26,017 nucleotides of DNA from a virus: IMG/VR virus record IMGVR_UViG_3300031507_000025, positions 1 to 26,017 of that record; one strand, written 5' to 3'. The first letter of the stretch is position 1. Every line of letters begins with the position of its first letter. The notes beneath the pieces were generated by a model, which searched no databases, was not told the origin of the DNA, and saw only the letters and a list, made by a program, of their open reading frames with translations. The translations under genes and the position numbers were made by a program. Shown piece by piece: positions 12,543 to 20,826 of the stretch.

Positions 12543-13999
12543 CCACCACCAAGAGGAAGAAGAAGAGCGAGCGGCTCAGGGAGTCGCTCGACGCGATCCG
12601 CTCCGAGCTGTTCGCGCTCGAAGAGGTCGAGGAGCCGTCCGAGGAGCAGGCGACCCGCGCGGGCGAGCTTCTCGGCGAGATCGACACCGCGCAGGAGGCG
12701 TACGACGAGCAGCTGGAGCACGAGCGGCGCGTCGACGCCGTCCGGGCGGCCGCCGCCGTCCCGGGCAGTCAGGAGCGCACCCCGGGCGAGGGCCCGGAGT
12801 TCATGCGCAGCCGCGGCAACCCCTACGAGGAACTGGACCGCGTCCGCGGCGCCAACCTCACGGAGCGCTCCACCGTCGCCGAGCTCCGTACGCGTGCGCT
12901 GTACGCGGTGGAACTCGCCGGGGAGGAGCTGAGCGAGGACCAGCAGGAGCGCGTCGAGAAGCTGGTCCGCGCGGACCGTCGCGGCCGGATCGCGCAGCAC
13001 CTGCTGCTGACCGGCTCCGAGGACTACATGCGCGCCTTTGAGGCGCTGCTCGCCAACGGCGGTAACCCGGCGCTCCTGGAGGACGACGAGGCGTCCGCGT
13101 ACAAGCTGGCCGAGGCACACCGCCGGGCGATGACCCTGACGGACTCGGCGGGTGGCTTCCTCGTCCCGTTCACCCTGGACCCGACGATCATCCTCACGAA
13201 CGCTGGATCGGCGAACCCGTTCCGGCAGGTGTCGACGATCAAGACGATCACCACCGACACGTGGAACGGTGTCTCCAGCGCCGGCGTGACGGCCGAGTGG
13301 CTGGCCGAGTCCAACCAGGCCGCCGACGCGTCGCCCTCGTTCGCGCAACCGTCCATCACGCCCAAGAAGGCAGCGGCGTGGGTGCAGGGCTCATTCGAGG
13401 TCCTGTCCGACTCCGGGTTCGGCGCGGAGGTCGGGCCGCTCCTGGCGGACGCCAAGGACCGCCTGGAAGCAACGGCGTTCGCCCTGGGCAACGGCAGCAC
13501 GCAGCCCAAGGGCGTCATCACCGCGGTGTCCGCAGTGTCCGGCTCCGTCGTCAACTCGGCGAGCACCGACACCTACGCGGTGGCCGACGTGTACGCCGTC
13601 GAGCAGGCCCTGCCGCCGCGCTACCGGCTGACCGCCTCGCCGTCCTGGATGGCGAACAAGACGATCATCAACAAGACCCGGCAGTTCGACACCAGCGGCG
13701 GTTCTAGCTTCTGGGCCAACCTCGGCATGGGCCAGCCCGAGCAGCTGCTCGGCGCCCCCATCTACGAGGCCTCGGCGATGGACGGCGTCATCAACGCCAG
13801 CGCCGAGAACTACTCGCTGCTGCTCGGCGACTTCCGCAACTTCTACATCGTCGACCGGGTCGGAATGACCATGGTCTACGAGCCGCTCGTCAAGGGCTCC
13901 AACGGCCGGCCGACCGGCGAAGCGGGCTGGTTCGCCTACTGGCGCGTCGGCTCCGACGTCGTCAACGCCGACGCGTTCCGGCTGCTCGACATCACCTGA
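12539..13999 (+). CDS. Major capsid protein (HK97 fold) with N-terminal delta domain
   Basis: This encodes 486 residues from GTG 12539, with CCAGGAGGAC as ribosome site and a GTGA overlap with the protease gene. Residues 1 to about 75 are a charged coiled coil (KKKSERLRESLDAIRSELFAL and onwards), and residues to about 190 stay helical and acidic. Together they form the delta-like scaffolding segment expected to be removed by the protease. The shell domain starts near residue 192 (AMTLTDSAGGFLVPFTLDP) and shows family hallmarks: SITPKKAAAWVQGSFEVL, FALGNGSTQPKGV, SWMANKTIINKTRQ, LLGAPIYEASAMD, and the final VVNADAFRLLDI. The delta region is longer than HK97's own (about 100 residues), so maturation cleavage may be more extensive. 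Confidence 0.96.
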   Translation: MTTTKRKKKSERLRESLDAIRSELFALEEVEEPSEEQATRAGELLGEIDTAQEAYDEQLEHERRVDAVRAAAAVPGSQERTPGEGPEFMRSRGNPYEELDRVRGANLTERSTVAELRTRALYAVELAGEELSEDQQERVEKLVRADRRGRIAQHLLLTGSEDYMRAFEALLANGGNPALLEDDEASAYKLAEAHRRAMTLTDSAGGFLVPFTLDPTIILTNAGSANPFRQVSTIKTITTDTWNGVSSAGVTAEWLAESNQAADASPSFAQPSITPKKAAAWVQGSFEVLSDSGFGAEVGPLLADAKDRLEATAFALGNGSTQPKGVITAVSAVSGSVVNSASTDTYAVADVYAVEQALPPRYRLTASPSWMANKTIINKTRQFDTSGGSSFWANLGMGQPEQLLGAPIYEASAMDGVINASAENYSLLLGDFRNFYIVDRVGMTMVYEPLVKGSNGRPTGEAGWFAYWRVGSDVVNADAFRLLDIT

Positions 14000-14015
14000 T
14001 CCCCATCCACCCCCC

Positions 14016-14044
14016 GGGGCGCGGCCATCACCAGGCCGCGCCCC
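14016..14044 (+). terminator. Perfect 11-bp hairpin terminator after the capsid gene
   Basis: GGGGCGCGGCC (14016-14026) and GGCCGCGCCCC (14034-14044) are exact reverse complements around the loop ATCACCA, followed by TTCCC. It starts 16 bp after the capsid stop. Partial termination here would make head gene transcripts more abundant than tail transcripts. Confidence 0.8.
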
Positions 14045-14066
14045 TTCCCGTTGCAGGAGACGAGTG

Positions 14067-14456
14067 ATGTACCGAGCGAAAGAAACGTTCTGGGCGCCGG
14101 ACAACCGGCGCATCGTCAAGGGCGACCTGGTCGCCCCCCACGATCCCGTCGTCGAGGGCCGCGAGGAACTGTTCGAGGCCGTCGTCATCCCGCAGGCCGT
14201 CGACCCCGCACAGGCCGCCGCAGCGCGGCAGGAGGCCGAGCCCGACGCCGACACCACGGCGGCCGCCGACACGGACCCGGGCGACCCGGAGCCAACGCCC
14301 GACACCGGCGACGTCCCCGCCGCGCAGGCCGACGACGCCGGCAGCAACGAAGACACCGGCGCCGCGACCCCGCCGCCCGCGCCGGCAGCCAAGAAGGCCC
14401 CGGCGAGGAAGACCACCGCGGCGTCCTCGAAGCCTGCAGGAGGTGACGCGAAGTGA
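14067..14456 (+). CDS. Low-complexity protein with basic Lys/Ala/Pro tail
   Basis: This encodes 129 residues from ATG 14067, with GGAGA at about 6-nt spacing; GTG 14064 is the alternative. Residues 1 to about 50 form the only folded-looking part (YRAKETFWAPDNRRIVKGDLV, then EELFEAVVIP), similar to short domains found after actinophage capsid genes. Residues about 55-100 are acidic and Ala/Asp/Pro-rich. The final 30 are basic with KKAPARK-type repeats like histone H1 tails. It overlaps the next gene by 4 nt. A capsid or head-tail junction accessory is likely from position, and the charged tails may contact DNA or capsid. No specific function is known. Confidence 0.65.
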   Translation: MYRAKETFWAPDNRRIVKGDLVAPHDPVVEGREELFEAVVIPQAVDPAQAAAARQEAEPDADTTAAADTDPGDPEPTPDTGDVPAAQADDAGSNEDTGAATPPPAPAAKKAPARKTTAASSKPAGGDAK

Positions 14457-14875
14457 AGCGCAGCGTCTACAACCACGTCCGCGCCAAGGCCTCGCTCGCC
14501 ATCGCCGCCCGGACGACCGCCACCAACGGCACCGCCGTCGACCGGATGCTGTCCGGCGCCTCCGGCGCCAACGAATGGCACCAGTCGGTGATGCTGCTGG
14601 TCCACACCGGCACAATCACCGACGGAACCCACGTCATCACCCTGGAAGTCAGCGACGACAACTCGTCCTGGGCGGCGGCCGCGACCGGCGACGTGCAGGG
14701 CACCCTGCCCACCATCGCTGCCACGGACGACGACAAGCTCTACGAGGTCGGCTACACGGGCACCAAGCGCTACCTGCGCGCGGTCACCACACCCTCGGGT
14801 ACCACCAGCGGCGGCGTGTACGGCGCGGTGATCCTCCTCGGCTTCCCCAACACCCTCCCGATCTCCCGGACATGA
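14453..14875 (+). CDS. Probable structural protein (beta-rich)
   Basis: This encodes 140 residues from GTG 14453, coupled to the previous gene by GTGA, with GGAGGTGA upstream. The composition is Thr/Ala/Gly-rich and suggests a beta-sandwich: QSVMLLVHTGTITDGTHVITLEV, DDNSSWAAAATGD, KLYEVGYTGTKRYLRAVTT and a final GAVILLGFPNTLPIS. Proteins with the YxGTKRYLRAV strand and the closing LGFP-like strand are common between capsid and connector genes in actinophages. A capsid decoration or head surface protein is the best inference. The sequence gives no enzymatic motif. Confidence 0.7.
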   Translation: MKRSVYNHVRAKASLAIAARTTATNGTAVDRMLSGASGANEWHQSVMLLVHTGTITDGTHVITLEVSDDNSSWAAAATGDVQGTLPTIAATDDDKLYEVGYTGTKRYLRAVTTPSGTTSGGVYGAVILLGFPNTLPISRT

Positions 14876-14885
14876 GGGGGACGGC

Positions 14886-15443
14886 ATGGCGCTGCTGACC
14901 CTGGACGAGGCCAAGAAGCAGCTCAACATCACCAGCGACACCGACGACGACGAGCTGCAGACGTACGTCGACGCGGTCACCCCCGTGATCGAGGAGTACA
15001 TCGGCCCCGTCGAGCCGCGCGAGGTGACCGAGCGGCTCGACGCGGAATCCGGGCGCCGCTCCCTGGTGCTGCGCACCACCCCGGTCCTGTCCCTGACATC
15101 GGTGGAACCGCTGCTGACGGGCGGCATCACCTACCCAGTCGACGGCCTGGTCCTGGACCCGGACACCGGTGAGGTGCGCCGCAGGGACGGCGGCTGGTTC
15201 CGGGGCCTGCTGCTGTTCACCCTGCAGGCCGGACGCACGGAGGTCACGCCGACGGTCAACCTCGCGGCACGGATGCTCGTCCAGCACCTGTGGCGCACCC
15301 AGCACCCCAGCCGTAGCGGGGGCCTGCCCGGTGGCGGCGAGGACTACAGCGTCGGCCAGCCGATCCCCGGGTTCGGCTACGCGGTGCCCAACCGCGTCCT
15401 CGAACTCCTCGCCCCGTACCGACTCCCCCCAGGAAGTGCGTAG
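14886..15443 (+). CDS. Head-tail connector (gp6-like adaptor)
   Basis: This encodes 185 residues from ATG 14886, with GAGGGGGAC as ribosome site. The N-terminus (LTLDEAKKQLNITSDTDDDE, then LQTYVDAVTPVIEEYIG) is the hallmark of the phage gp6-like connector family, whose ring binds below the portal and forms the channel through which DNA passes. A beta domain (about 65-115) and a helical segment PTVNLAARMLVQHLW follow, the latter also typical. The C-terminus is somewhat longer than the HK97 prototype. Its stop is immediately followed by the next ATG, so the two are probably produced together. Confidence 0.9.
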   Translation: MALLTLDEAKKQLNITSDTDDDELQTYVDAVTPVIEEYIGPVEPREVTERLDAESGRRSLVLRTTPVLSLTSVEPLLTGGITYPVDGLVLDPDTGEVRRRDGGWFRGLLLFTLQAGRTEVTPTVNLAARMLVQHLWRTQHPSRSGGLPGGGEDYSVGQPIPGFGYAVPNRVLELLAPYRLPPGSA

Positions 15444-15923
15444 ATGCCATCCCGGATACCCGAAGTGATCGACGCCCTGGTGGCGTTGGGCAAGACCGAG
15501 CCCGCGTACGAGCCGAACGGCGACGGCACGCGGGGCGTCATCGTGACGGACGGCCCGGAGGTCTCCGACAACTCGGCACCCGACTGGCTGGTCGTCGGCT
15601 TCGACGGCGACGCGAACGGCGACTTCGAGGCTGCGACGTCCGTGGGCGGCTGGTCCGACCTCGGCACCGGCCGCGAGGAGGAGTTCCAGGTCACCGTCGC
15701 GGCGATCGCCGACCGCGGTGACACGGACATCTCCGGCGCCCGCCAGCGTGTGTACGAGATCGCCGCACCGGTCGAGGCGTGGCTGCGCGAAGACCCGAGC
15801 ATCGGCCTGCGCTCCGTCGAGGCGGCCATTGTCGGCACGCGGCTGACGCAGGACCAGACGGACCAGGGCGCCCAGGTCGTACTGCTGCTCTCGGTGGCCG
15901 GCCGCGCCTTCACTCTCTCCTAG
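15444..15923 (+). CDS. Probable tail terminator/neck protein
   Basis: This encodes 159 residues from ATG 15444, directly abutting the connector gene. The N-terminal helix (RIPEVIDALVALGKTEP) is followed by beta strands (DWLVVGFDGD, EEEFQVTVAAIADRGD), a long helix (ARQRVYEIAAPVEAWLRED), and final strands AAIVGTRLTQDQTDQGAQVVLLLSV. This alpha-beta layout and its location match proteins that cap the tail tube or join head and tail in siphoviruses. The family was not confirmed, and a different connector is possible. Confidence 0.6.
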   Translation: MPSRIPEVIDALVALGKTEPAYEPNGDGTRGVIVTDGPEVSDNSAPDWLVVGFDGDANGDFEAATSVGGWSDLGTGREEEFQVTVAAIADRGDTDISGARQRVYEIAAPVEAWLREDPSIGLRSVEAAIVGTRLTQDQTDQGAQVVLLLSVAGRAFTLS

Positions 15924-15937
15924 GAAGGATCGGACGC

Positions 15938-16270
15938 ATGGCTGCACTTGCGACGCAGGTCCCGCCCCTCGCGGGCCTGGCCGTCAACTTCGTCTCGGCG
16001 GCCGGAGGCGGGGACACCTGCCTCACTGGGGCCGGGGTCGTGCTGTTGGTGAAGAACGGGGACGCCTCCAGCCACACGGTGACGCTGGCGACGCCCGGCA
16101 CCGTCAACGGGCTGGCGATCGCCGACCGTGCGGTCCCGGTTGCGGCCGGCGCCACGGAGGCGATCCCCGTCACCGCGGACTACCGCGACCCCTCCACGGG
16201 CCGCGCCGCCATCACCTACGACGCCGTCACCTCCATGCAGGTCGCCGTCCTGCGGGTGAGCGTCGGATGA
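15938..16270 (+). CDS. Probable structural beta-sandwich protein
   Basis: This encodes 110 residues from ATG 15938, preceded by GGAAGGA. It is nearly all beta-strand-like: AGVVLLVKNGDASSHTVTLATP, then GLAIADRAVPVAAGATEAIPV and ISTMQVAVLRV-type closing strands. The core pattern VLLVKN...TVTLATPGTVNGLAIADR...VPAG is one I recall from many actinophage structural regions with no named function. An Ig-like decoration or neck component is likely. It is coupled to the next small gene by ATGA. Confidence 0.65.
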   Translation: MAALATQVPPLAGLAVNFVSAAGGGDTCLTGAGVVLLVKNGDASSHTVTLATPGTVNGLAIADRAVPVAAGATEAIPVTADYRDPSTGRAAITYDAVTSMQVAVLRVSVG

Positions 16271-16446
16271 GCGAGGCCACCGTCACGATGACGCACCCCG
16301 ACTTGCCCGACCAGCCCATCACGGTTCGCGAACAGGCCGTCGCCCCCTACCAGGCCTCGGGCTGGCAGGTCGTCGAGGGCACCCCGACCAAACGCAAGCC
16401 CAGGACGGCGGCAACGCGCCGGCGGCAGACAGGAGATGAGAGCTGA
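16267..16446 (+). CDS. Short hypothetical structural-region protein (59 aa)
   Basis: This 59-residue frame starts at ATG 16267, overlapping the upstream stop as ATGA, and ends at TGA 16444-16446, whose last base is the A of the next ATG. The core HPDLPDQPITVREQAVAPYQASGW resembles a short motif found at the end of actinophage structural proteins. The tail is strongly basic (KRKPRTAATRRRQ). Tight coupling on both sides argues that it is a real gene despite its size. The function is unknown; a head-tail joining peptide is a guess. Confidence 0.65.
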   Translation: MSEATVTMTHPDLPDQPITVREQAVAPYQASGWQVVEGTPTKRKPRTAATRRRQTGDES

Positions 16447-16931
16447 TGGCAGCAACACCGATCAACGCCAGCATCCGCTACTACCGGCGCGGCACGACCA
16501 AGGTCCTGTGGGCCCCGGCGATCGCCAACAAGAACTCCCCGTCCCGCGCGGAGATCAACGCGAGTACGGCGCTGGAGGGCGAGACCGGGGCCATGGGCGG
16601 CTGGCAGACCACGTCTGCCACCGTCGGCACCCCGGCCCTCGGCTCGCGGTTTACGCCGGTGGTGGGCGGTGAGATCACCGCGGCGGACAGCTCGCTGACG
16701 TTCTGGGCGTCGAAGGACGGCGACGACGTCCGGCTGCTGCTGCAGCGCGAGGATGCCGGGTTCGTCATCTGGATGGACGAGGGCGACGTCGAGGGCCAGA
16801 CGATGGACGTCTTCCCGGTCACGGTCACCTCGCAGGCCAAGGTCCGCGAGCTCGACTCGGCGGCGCAGATCATGGCGCAGTTCGCCATCACGTCCGAGCC
16901 GGCCGAGAACGTCGCGATCCCAGCGGCCTGA
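16446..16931 (+). CDS. Major tail (tube) protein
   Basis: This encodes 161 residues from ATG 16446, sharing one base with the previous stop; GGAGATGAG lies upstream. The protein polymerises as hexameric rings around the tape measure to form the tail tube. Beta-strand-rich features of the family are visible: the N-terminal INASIRYYRRGTTKVLWAPAI, the middle TFWASKDGDDVRLLLQREDAGFVIWMDEG, and VFPVTVTSQAKV near the end. The length fits, and it sits 3-4 genes after the connector and two genes before the tail chaperones, as expected. Confidence 0.88.
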   Translation: MAATPINASIRYYRRGTTKVLWAPAIANKNSPSRAEINASTALEGETGAMGGWQTTSATVGTPALGSRFTPVVGGEITAADSSLTFWASKDGDDVRLLLQREDAGFVIWMDEGDVEGQTMDVFPVTVTSQAKVRELDSAAQIMAQFAITSEPAENVAIPAA

Positions 16932-16933
16932 CC

Positions 16934-17443
16934 ATGGCGGGCTCCGTACAGATCCTCGGCACGGGGCAGCTGATCGAGCTGTCCCGGCGGCTGCGTACGG
17001 CGGGCGGTCCGCGGCTGCGGGCCAACACCGCCCGCCGTGTCCGCCGGGCCGCCGAGCCGCTGCAGAGGGACCTGCAGCAGGCGATCCGGTCGGTGGAGCT
17101 GCCCGGCTCGGGCCGCAAGACGCGCGGCGGGCCCTCGCCCACCGACCGCCCTCTGCGGGTGGCACTGGCGGGCGCGGTGCGGATCAGCGTCCGCTCCGGT
17201 GCCAGCCCGGGTGCGCGGGTGTGGCTGGACCACTCCCGGCTGCCGGACGACATCACCGCGGGACTGGCCGCCAGGATCGACGACGGGCGCCTGCGCCACC
17301 CCGTGTTCAGCAACCGGAAGCGCTGGGCGACCCAGTGGGCGCGGCCCTCCGGCTGGTGGACGAAGACGATCCAGGACGGCACACCGCGGATGCGGGACGA
17401 AGTCGCACGGGTCCTCGACGACGTACGCCGGGACCTCCAGTGA
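16934..17443 (+). CDS. Tail-completion/neck protein (HK97 gp10-like)
   Basis: This encodes 169 residues from ATG 16934, only 2 bp after the tail tube stop. The protein is basic and helical at the start (LIELSRRLRTAG, then ANTARRVRRAAEPLQRDLQQAIRSV), with later strands (LRVALAGAVRISVRSG) and a C-terminal PVFSNRKRWATQWARPSGWW segment followed by helix. The HPVF-W...RP-WW signature is common in HK97 gp10-type proteins that join head to tail. The gene lies after the tail tube gene rather than before it as in HK97, so its identity is likely rather than certain. Confidence 0.7.
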   Translation: MAGSVQILGTGQLIELSRRLRTAGGPRLRANTARRVRRAAEPLQRDLQQAIRSVELPGSGRKTRGGPSPTDRPLRVALAGAVRISVRSGASPGARVWLDHSRLPDDITAGLAARIDDGRLRHPVFSNRKRWATQWARPSGWWTKTIQDGTPRMRDEVARVLDDVRRDLQ

Positions 17444-17456
17444 GAAGAGACAACGG

Positions 17457-17897
17457 ATGATCATCACGTACAAGCCGGGTGGCGACCTCCCGGAGGAGCA
17501 GTACACGACCGACGACCTGTCGGCGATCGAGGCGGCCGCCATCGAGGAGGCCACCAACGGCACCGCGTGGCGGCGCATCGAGGACCTGCTGCGCGCGCAG
17601 GACCCCACCTCGTTGCGTGCCGTCTTGTGGGCGTTCCGCCGGCGCACCCAACCCGGGCTGGTGTTCAGCGAGTTCGACGTGCCCGGGTGGAAGCGCCGAC
17701 TGTTCGCGCGGATCGAACGCGTCGAGATCGACGACGTCCTCAACACCCTCGTCACGGAGGCCCTCGCGAACAACGAGGACGCGGCGATCGACTCGATGCT
17801 GCCGCACCTGCGCAGGCTCGCCCACGACCAGGCCGACCTCGACGCGGCGCTCGACGCGCTGGGAAAAGGCCACCTGGTAGCGGGCCCGGAGGCCTGA
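17457..17897 (+). CDS. Tail assembly chaperone, upstream (G-type) product
   Basis: This encodes 146 residues from ATG 17457, with GAGAAGAGA upstream. Siphovirus chaperones of this position bind the tape measure during tail assembly and are absent from the virion. The protein is helical and acidic (DLSAIEAAAIEEATNGTAWRRIEDLL, VLWAFRRRTQPGLVFSEFDVPGW), as in lambda gpG-like proteins. A slippery heptamer lies 28 bp before its stop, so only a fraction of ribosomes end at TGA 17895-17897. The position between tail tube and tape measure supports the call. Confidence 0.88.
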   Translation: MIITYKPGGDLPEEQYTTDDLSAIEAAAIEEATNGTAWRRIEDLLRAQDPTSLRAVLWAFRRRTQPGLVFSEFDVPGWKRRLFARIERVEIDDVLNTLVTEALANNEDAAIDSMLPHLRRLAHDQADLDAALDALGKGHLVAGPEA

Positions 17898-18031
17898 GGG
17901 GCCTCGTCCTGGAGTACGAGCCGCTGTTCCTGCACTACCTGAACATGCAGCCCTCCGAGTACGACCGGCTGTCGGTCGACCGGTTCCTGCGCCTGGTCGT
18001 GTGGATCGACCGGCACGCCGCCACCAGATGA
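17457..18031 (+). CDS. Tail assembly chaperone, -1 frameshift (GT-type) product
   Basis: This product reads 17457-17867, slips back one base, then continues 17867-18031, giving 191 residues. The heptamer G GGA AAA at 17861-17867 is in the correct phase for X-XXY-YYZ slippage. After the shift the frame reads through to TGA 18029-18031, adding 54 residues (GLRGLVLEYEPLFLHYLNMQ, then SEYDRLSVDRFLRLVVWIDRH). The added domain has no good start of its own near the junction. Paired chaperones made by a programmed -1 shift are conserved in long-tailed phages. The exact frequency and any stimulatory structure are not known from sequence. Confidence 0.83.
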
Positions 18032-18045
18032 CGAGGGGGTGAGTC

Positions 18046-20826
18046 GTGGTCGACCGCCTCACCTTCACCCTTGCCGGCCGTGACGAACTGAGCCGGGTTC
18101 TCAACAACACCGCGGATGCGTCCGACCGGCTGCGGCTGCGGATGGCCGGCATCACCGGGGATGCCGACGGCCGGCTGCGCGACCTGCAGGGCAACCTCGT
18201 CTCCACCGCCGATGCGCAGCGCCGCCTGGATGACCGTACGGGCCTGCTCCGCGGCCGGATGGACGAGCTGTCGACGGCGACCGGCAAGCTGGGCGAGAAG
18301 CTCAAGGGAAGCCTGATCAGCCTGGTCCCGGCGGCGATCCCCGCCTCGGCCGCGCTGGCGCAGTCCGCGGGTGTGCTCGCCGGGCAGTTCGGGGCGGTGG
18401 CCGTATCGGCGGCCGCCTACGGGCTGGCGCTCAAGCCGCAGATCGCCGCGCTCGGTGAGGCCGTCGACGCGCAGGCCAAGTACGAGGATGCGGTCCGCAC
18501 CAGCGGCGCCACCTCCGACGAGGCGATCAAGGCGCAGGCCGCCTATCAGCAGTCCCTCGACAAGCTGCCGCCCGCCACCCGTGAGGCCGCGGTCGCGGTG
18601 GGGCTGCTGAAGGACAACTATCAGAAGTGGTCCGACTCCCTCGCGGGCGACGTGATGGCCCCGTTCAACAAGGGCGTGGCGATCGCCAACGACCTGCTGC
18701 CCAAGACCACGGGTCTGGTCAAGGGCGCGTCGACCCAGTTCGACCGGCTGATCACCGAACTCGGCGGTGCCGTCGAGACACCGGGCTTCGACAAGCTCAC
18801 CGGCAAGTTCACCGACTTCGCCGACAAGACGATGGACCACGCCGTCGACGAGCTGAACATCTTCCTCGCCAAGCTCGACGCCGGTGAGATCGGCGGCGAC
18901 TTCGAGAAGTTCCTCGACTACGCGAAGGCCAACGGGCCCGCCGTGTGGGACACCCTGCGCAACGTTGCCGACGCGCTGATCAACGTGCTGCAGGCCGGAT
19001 CCGATGTCGGGGTCGGCATGCTCGACGTGGTCAACGCCCTGTCGGGGATCGTGGCCGCGGTACCGCCCGAGGCGATCGCGGACATGCTGCAACTGGCCAT
19101 CGCCATCAAGGCCGTGAAACTCGCGGCGGCCGGCGCGGGCGCGGCCCGGGCCGCGCTCCTCGCCCTGGGCCTGCAGATCGCGGTCATGAACTCCACGTCC
19201 GCCGCCACGCCCGGTCTCATCGCCGGGGTGCGCGCCGCGATCATGGGCCTGTCCACCACCGCCAAGGTGGCGATCGCCGGGACAGGGCTGGGCCTCCTGC
19301 TGATCGGGCTGAGCGAGTTGTCCAGCCGCAGCCAGAAGGCGCCGCCGGACGTCGACAAGCTGACCACCAGCCTGAAGATCTTCGCCACGACCGGCAAGGT
19401 CTCGGGCGAGGCCGCGCGGTCCTTCGGCAAGGACCTGTCCGGACTCGGCGACAGCCTGGAGAAGATCACCGACCCCAAGGGGATCGACAAAGTCCAGCAG
19501 TCGATCATCTCGTTTTTCGGGACCGACTCGACGCCGATCAAGAACGCGAAGGAGGACGTCGACGCCTTCGACAAGTCGCTGGCCAGCCTGGTCTCCGGCG
19601 GCAACGCCACGATGGCCGCGGCCGCCCTGCAGGACACCATCGACAAACTCGACGCGCAGGGCAAGGACACCAGCAAACTCCGCGGCCAGCTCGACGACTA
19701 CAACGACGCACTGGCAGGGCAGGCCCTCGAACAGCGGCTGGCGGCCGAGTCGATGGGCCTGTTCGGTGAGCAGGCCCAGGCAGTGCAGGCCAAGCTCAAC
19801 GACCAGAAGCAGAGCGCCGACGGCTTGCGCCAGTCGATCCAGGCCCTCAACGACGTCAACCGCCAAGGTCTCTCCGGGATGATCGGGTTCGAGGCCGCCA
19901 TCGACGCGTCGACGAAAGCCGCGCAGGAGAACGCCGGCGTCCTCGACATGCGCAACGGCCAGCTGACGCTGACCACGGACAAGCAGCGCGCCGCCGCCAC
20001 GGCGCTGAACGATCTCGCGGCCAAGACCGACGAGGCCACCGCGTCCGCACGTGAGTCGGGGGCCTCCTGGAAGGAGGTCAACGAGGTCTACGAGCGCGGC
20101 CGCCAGGCGCTGGTCAAGAGTGCCGAGCAGATGGGCCTGACCAGGGCCGAGGCCAAGAAGCTGGCGGACCAGATCCTCAGCACGCCCGACAAGACGGCCA
20201 AGCTCAAGGGCAACATCGAGGACCTGCAGGCGAAACTCGCGGACGCCAAGAAGCGGCTGGCCTCCGTGCCGGACTCCCGTAAGGCGAAGGTCCGCGCGGA
20301 CATCGCCCAGCTGCAGGCGCAGATCGCCGAGGCCAAGCGGCAGCTGGCGATCCTCAACGGCACCACCGTGACCGTGTACATCAACGGCAAGGCGACCGGC
20401 GTCAATGCCTCCGACTACTACTCGCAGGGCCCGCACAAGGCGCGCGGCGGACTCATCGGCCGCGCGTTCGGCGGTCCGATCCCCGGGCTCGCGAGCGGCA
20501 GCGGACTGCTGAGCGGCCCGGGCACCTCGACCTCGGACTCGATCCTGCTGTGGGGCAGCGCCGGCGAGTACATGGTCAAGGCCGCAGCGGTCGACAAGTA
20601 CGGGCTGAAGTTCATGGAGTCCGTCAACGACGGCACCCTGCCCGTCGGCAGAGCGGCGCCAAGGGCAGGGCTGCCCGCGGCGACGACGGCGGCCGCGGCC
20701 GCTGGTAGCGACCGGGCGCAGGTGACGTACAACGTGTACCCGCGTGCGTCCGTGATCGATGTGGAGGACCTGCAGCTGATCCAGCGGCAGGAGGAGGCGC
20801 GTCAGCGTGTGGGGAGGGCGAGGTAA
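18046..20826 (+). CDS. Tape measure protein
   Basis: This encodes 926 residues from GTG 18046, with GAGGGGG upstream; it is the largest gene here. The tape measure fills the tail tube, fixes tail length and is ejected during infection. It is mainly helical, with hydrophobic stretches at about residues 88-131 (VPAAIPASAALAQSAGVLAGQF) and 345-425 (including VAIAGTGLGLLLIGLSEL), and a coiled coil at about 715-775 (LKGNIEDLQAKLADAKKRL, then RADIAQLQAQIAEAKRQLA). The C-terminal STSDSILLWGSAGEYMVKAAAV segment is a conserved ending of actinophage tape measures. At roughly 0.15 nm per residue it predicts a tail near 140 nm. No lysozyme or peptidase motif was recognised inside it. Confidence 0.95.
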   Translation: MVDRLTFTLAGRDELSRVLNNTADASDRLRLRMAGITGDADGRLRDLQGNLVSTADAQRRLDDRTGLLRGRMDELSTATGKLGEKLKGSLISLVPAAIPASAALAQSAGVLAGQFGAVAVSAAAYGLALKPQIAALGEAVDAQAKYEDAVRTSGATSDEAIKAQAAYQQSLDKLPPATREAAVAVGLLKDNYQKWSDSLAGDVMAPFNKGVAIANDLLPKTTGLVKGASTQFDRLITELGGAVETPGFDKLTGKFTDFADKTMDHAVDELNIFLAKLDAGEIGGDFEKFLDYAKANGPAVWDTLRNVADALINVLQAGSDVGVGMLDVVNALSGIVAAVPPEAIADMLQLAIAIKAVKLAAAGAGAARAALLALGLQIAVMNSTSAATPGLIAGVRAAIMGLSTTAKVAIAGTGLGLLLIGLSELSSRSQKAPPDVDKLTTSLKIFATTGKVSGEAARSFGKDLSGLGDSLEKITDPKGIDKVQQSIISFFGTDSTPIKNAKEDVDAFDKSLASLVSGGNATMAAAALQDTIDKLDAQGKDTSKLRGQLDDYNDALAGQALEQRLAAESMGLFGEQAQAVQAKLNDQKQSADGLRQSIQALNDVNRQGLSGMIGFEAAIDASTKAAQENAGVLDMRNGQLTLTTDKQRAAATALNDLAAKTDEATASARESGASWKEVNEVYERGRQALVKSAEQMGLTRAEAKKLADQILSTPDKTAKLKGNIEDLQAKLADAKKRLASVPDSRKAKVRADIAQLQAQIAEAKRQLAILNGTTVTVYINGKATGVNASDYYSQGPHKARGGLIGRAFGGPIPGLASGSGLLSGPGTSTSDSILLWGSAGEYMVKAAAVDKYGLKFMESVNDGTLPVGRAAPRAGLPAATTAAAAAGSDRAQVTYNVYPRASVIDVEDLQLIQRQEEARQRVGRAR

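Noticed and set aside
12269-13348. Long - strand open frame opposite the capsid gene
   Set aside because: Arg/Gly/Leu-rich shadow of the capsid frame, no ribosome site or domain, and every other gene runs on the + strand.
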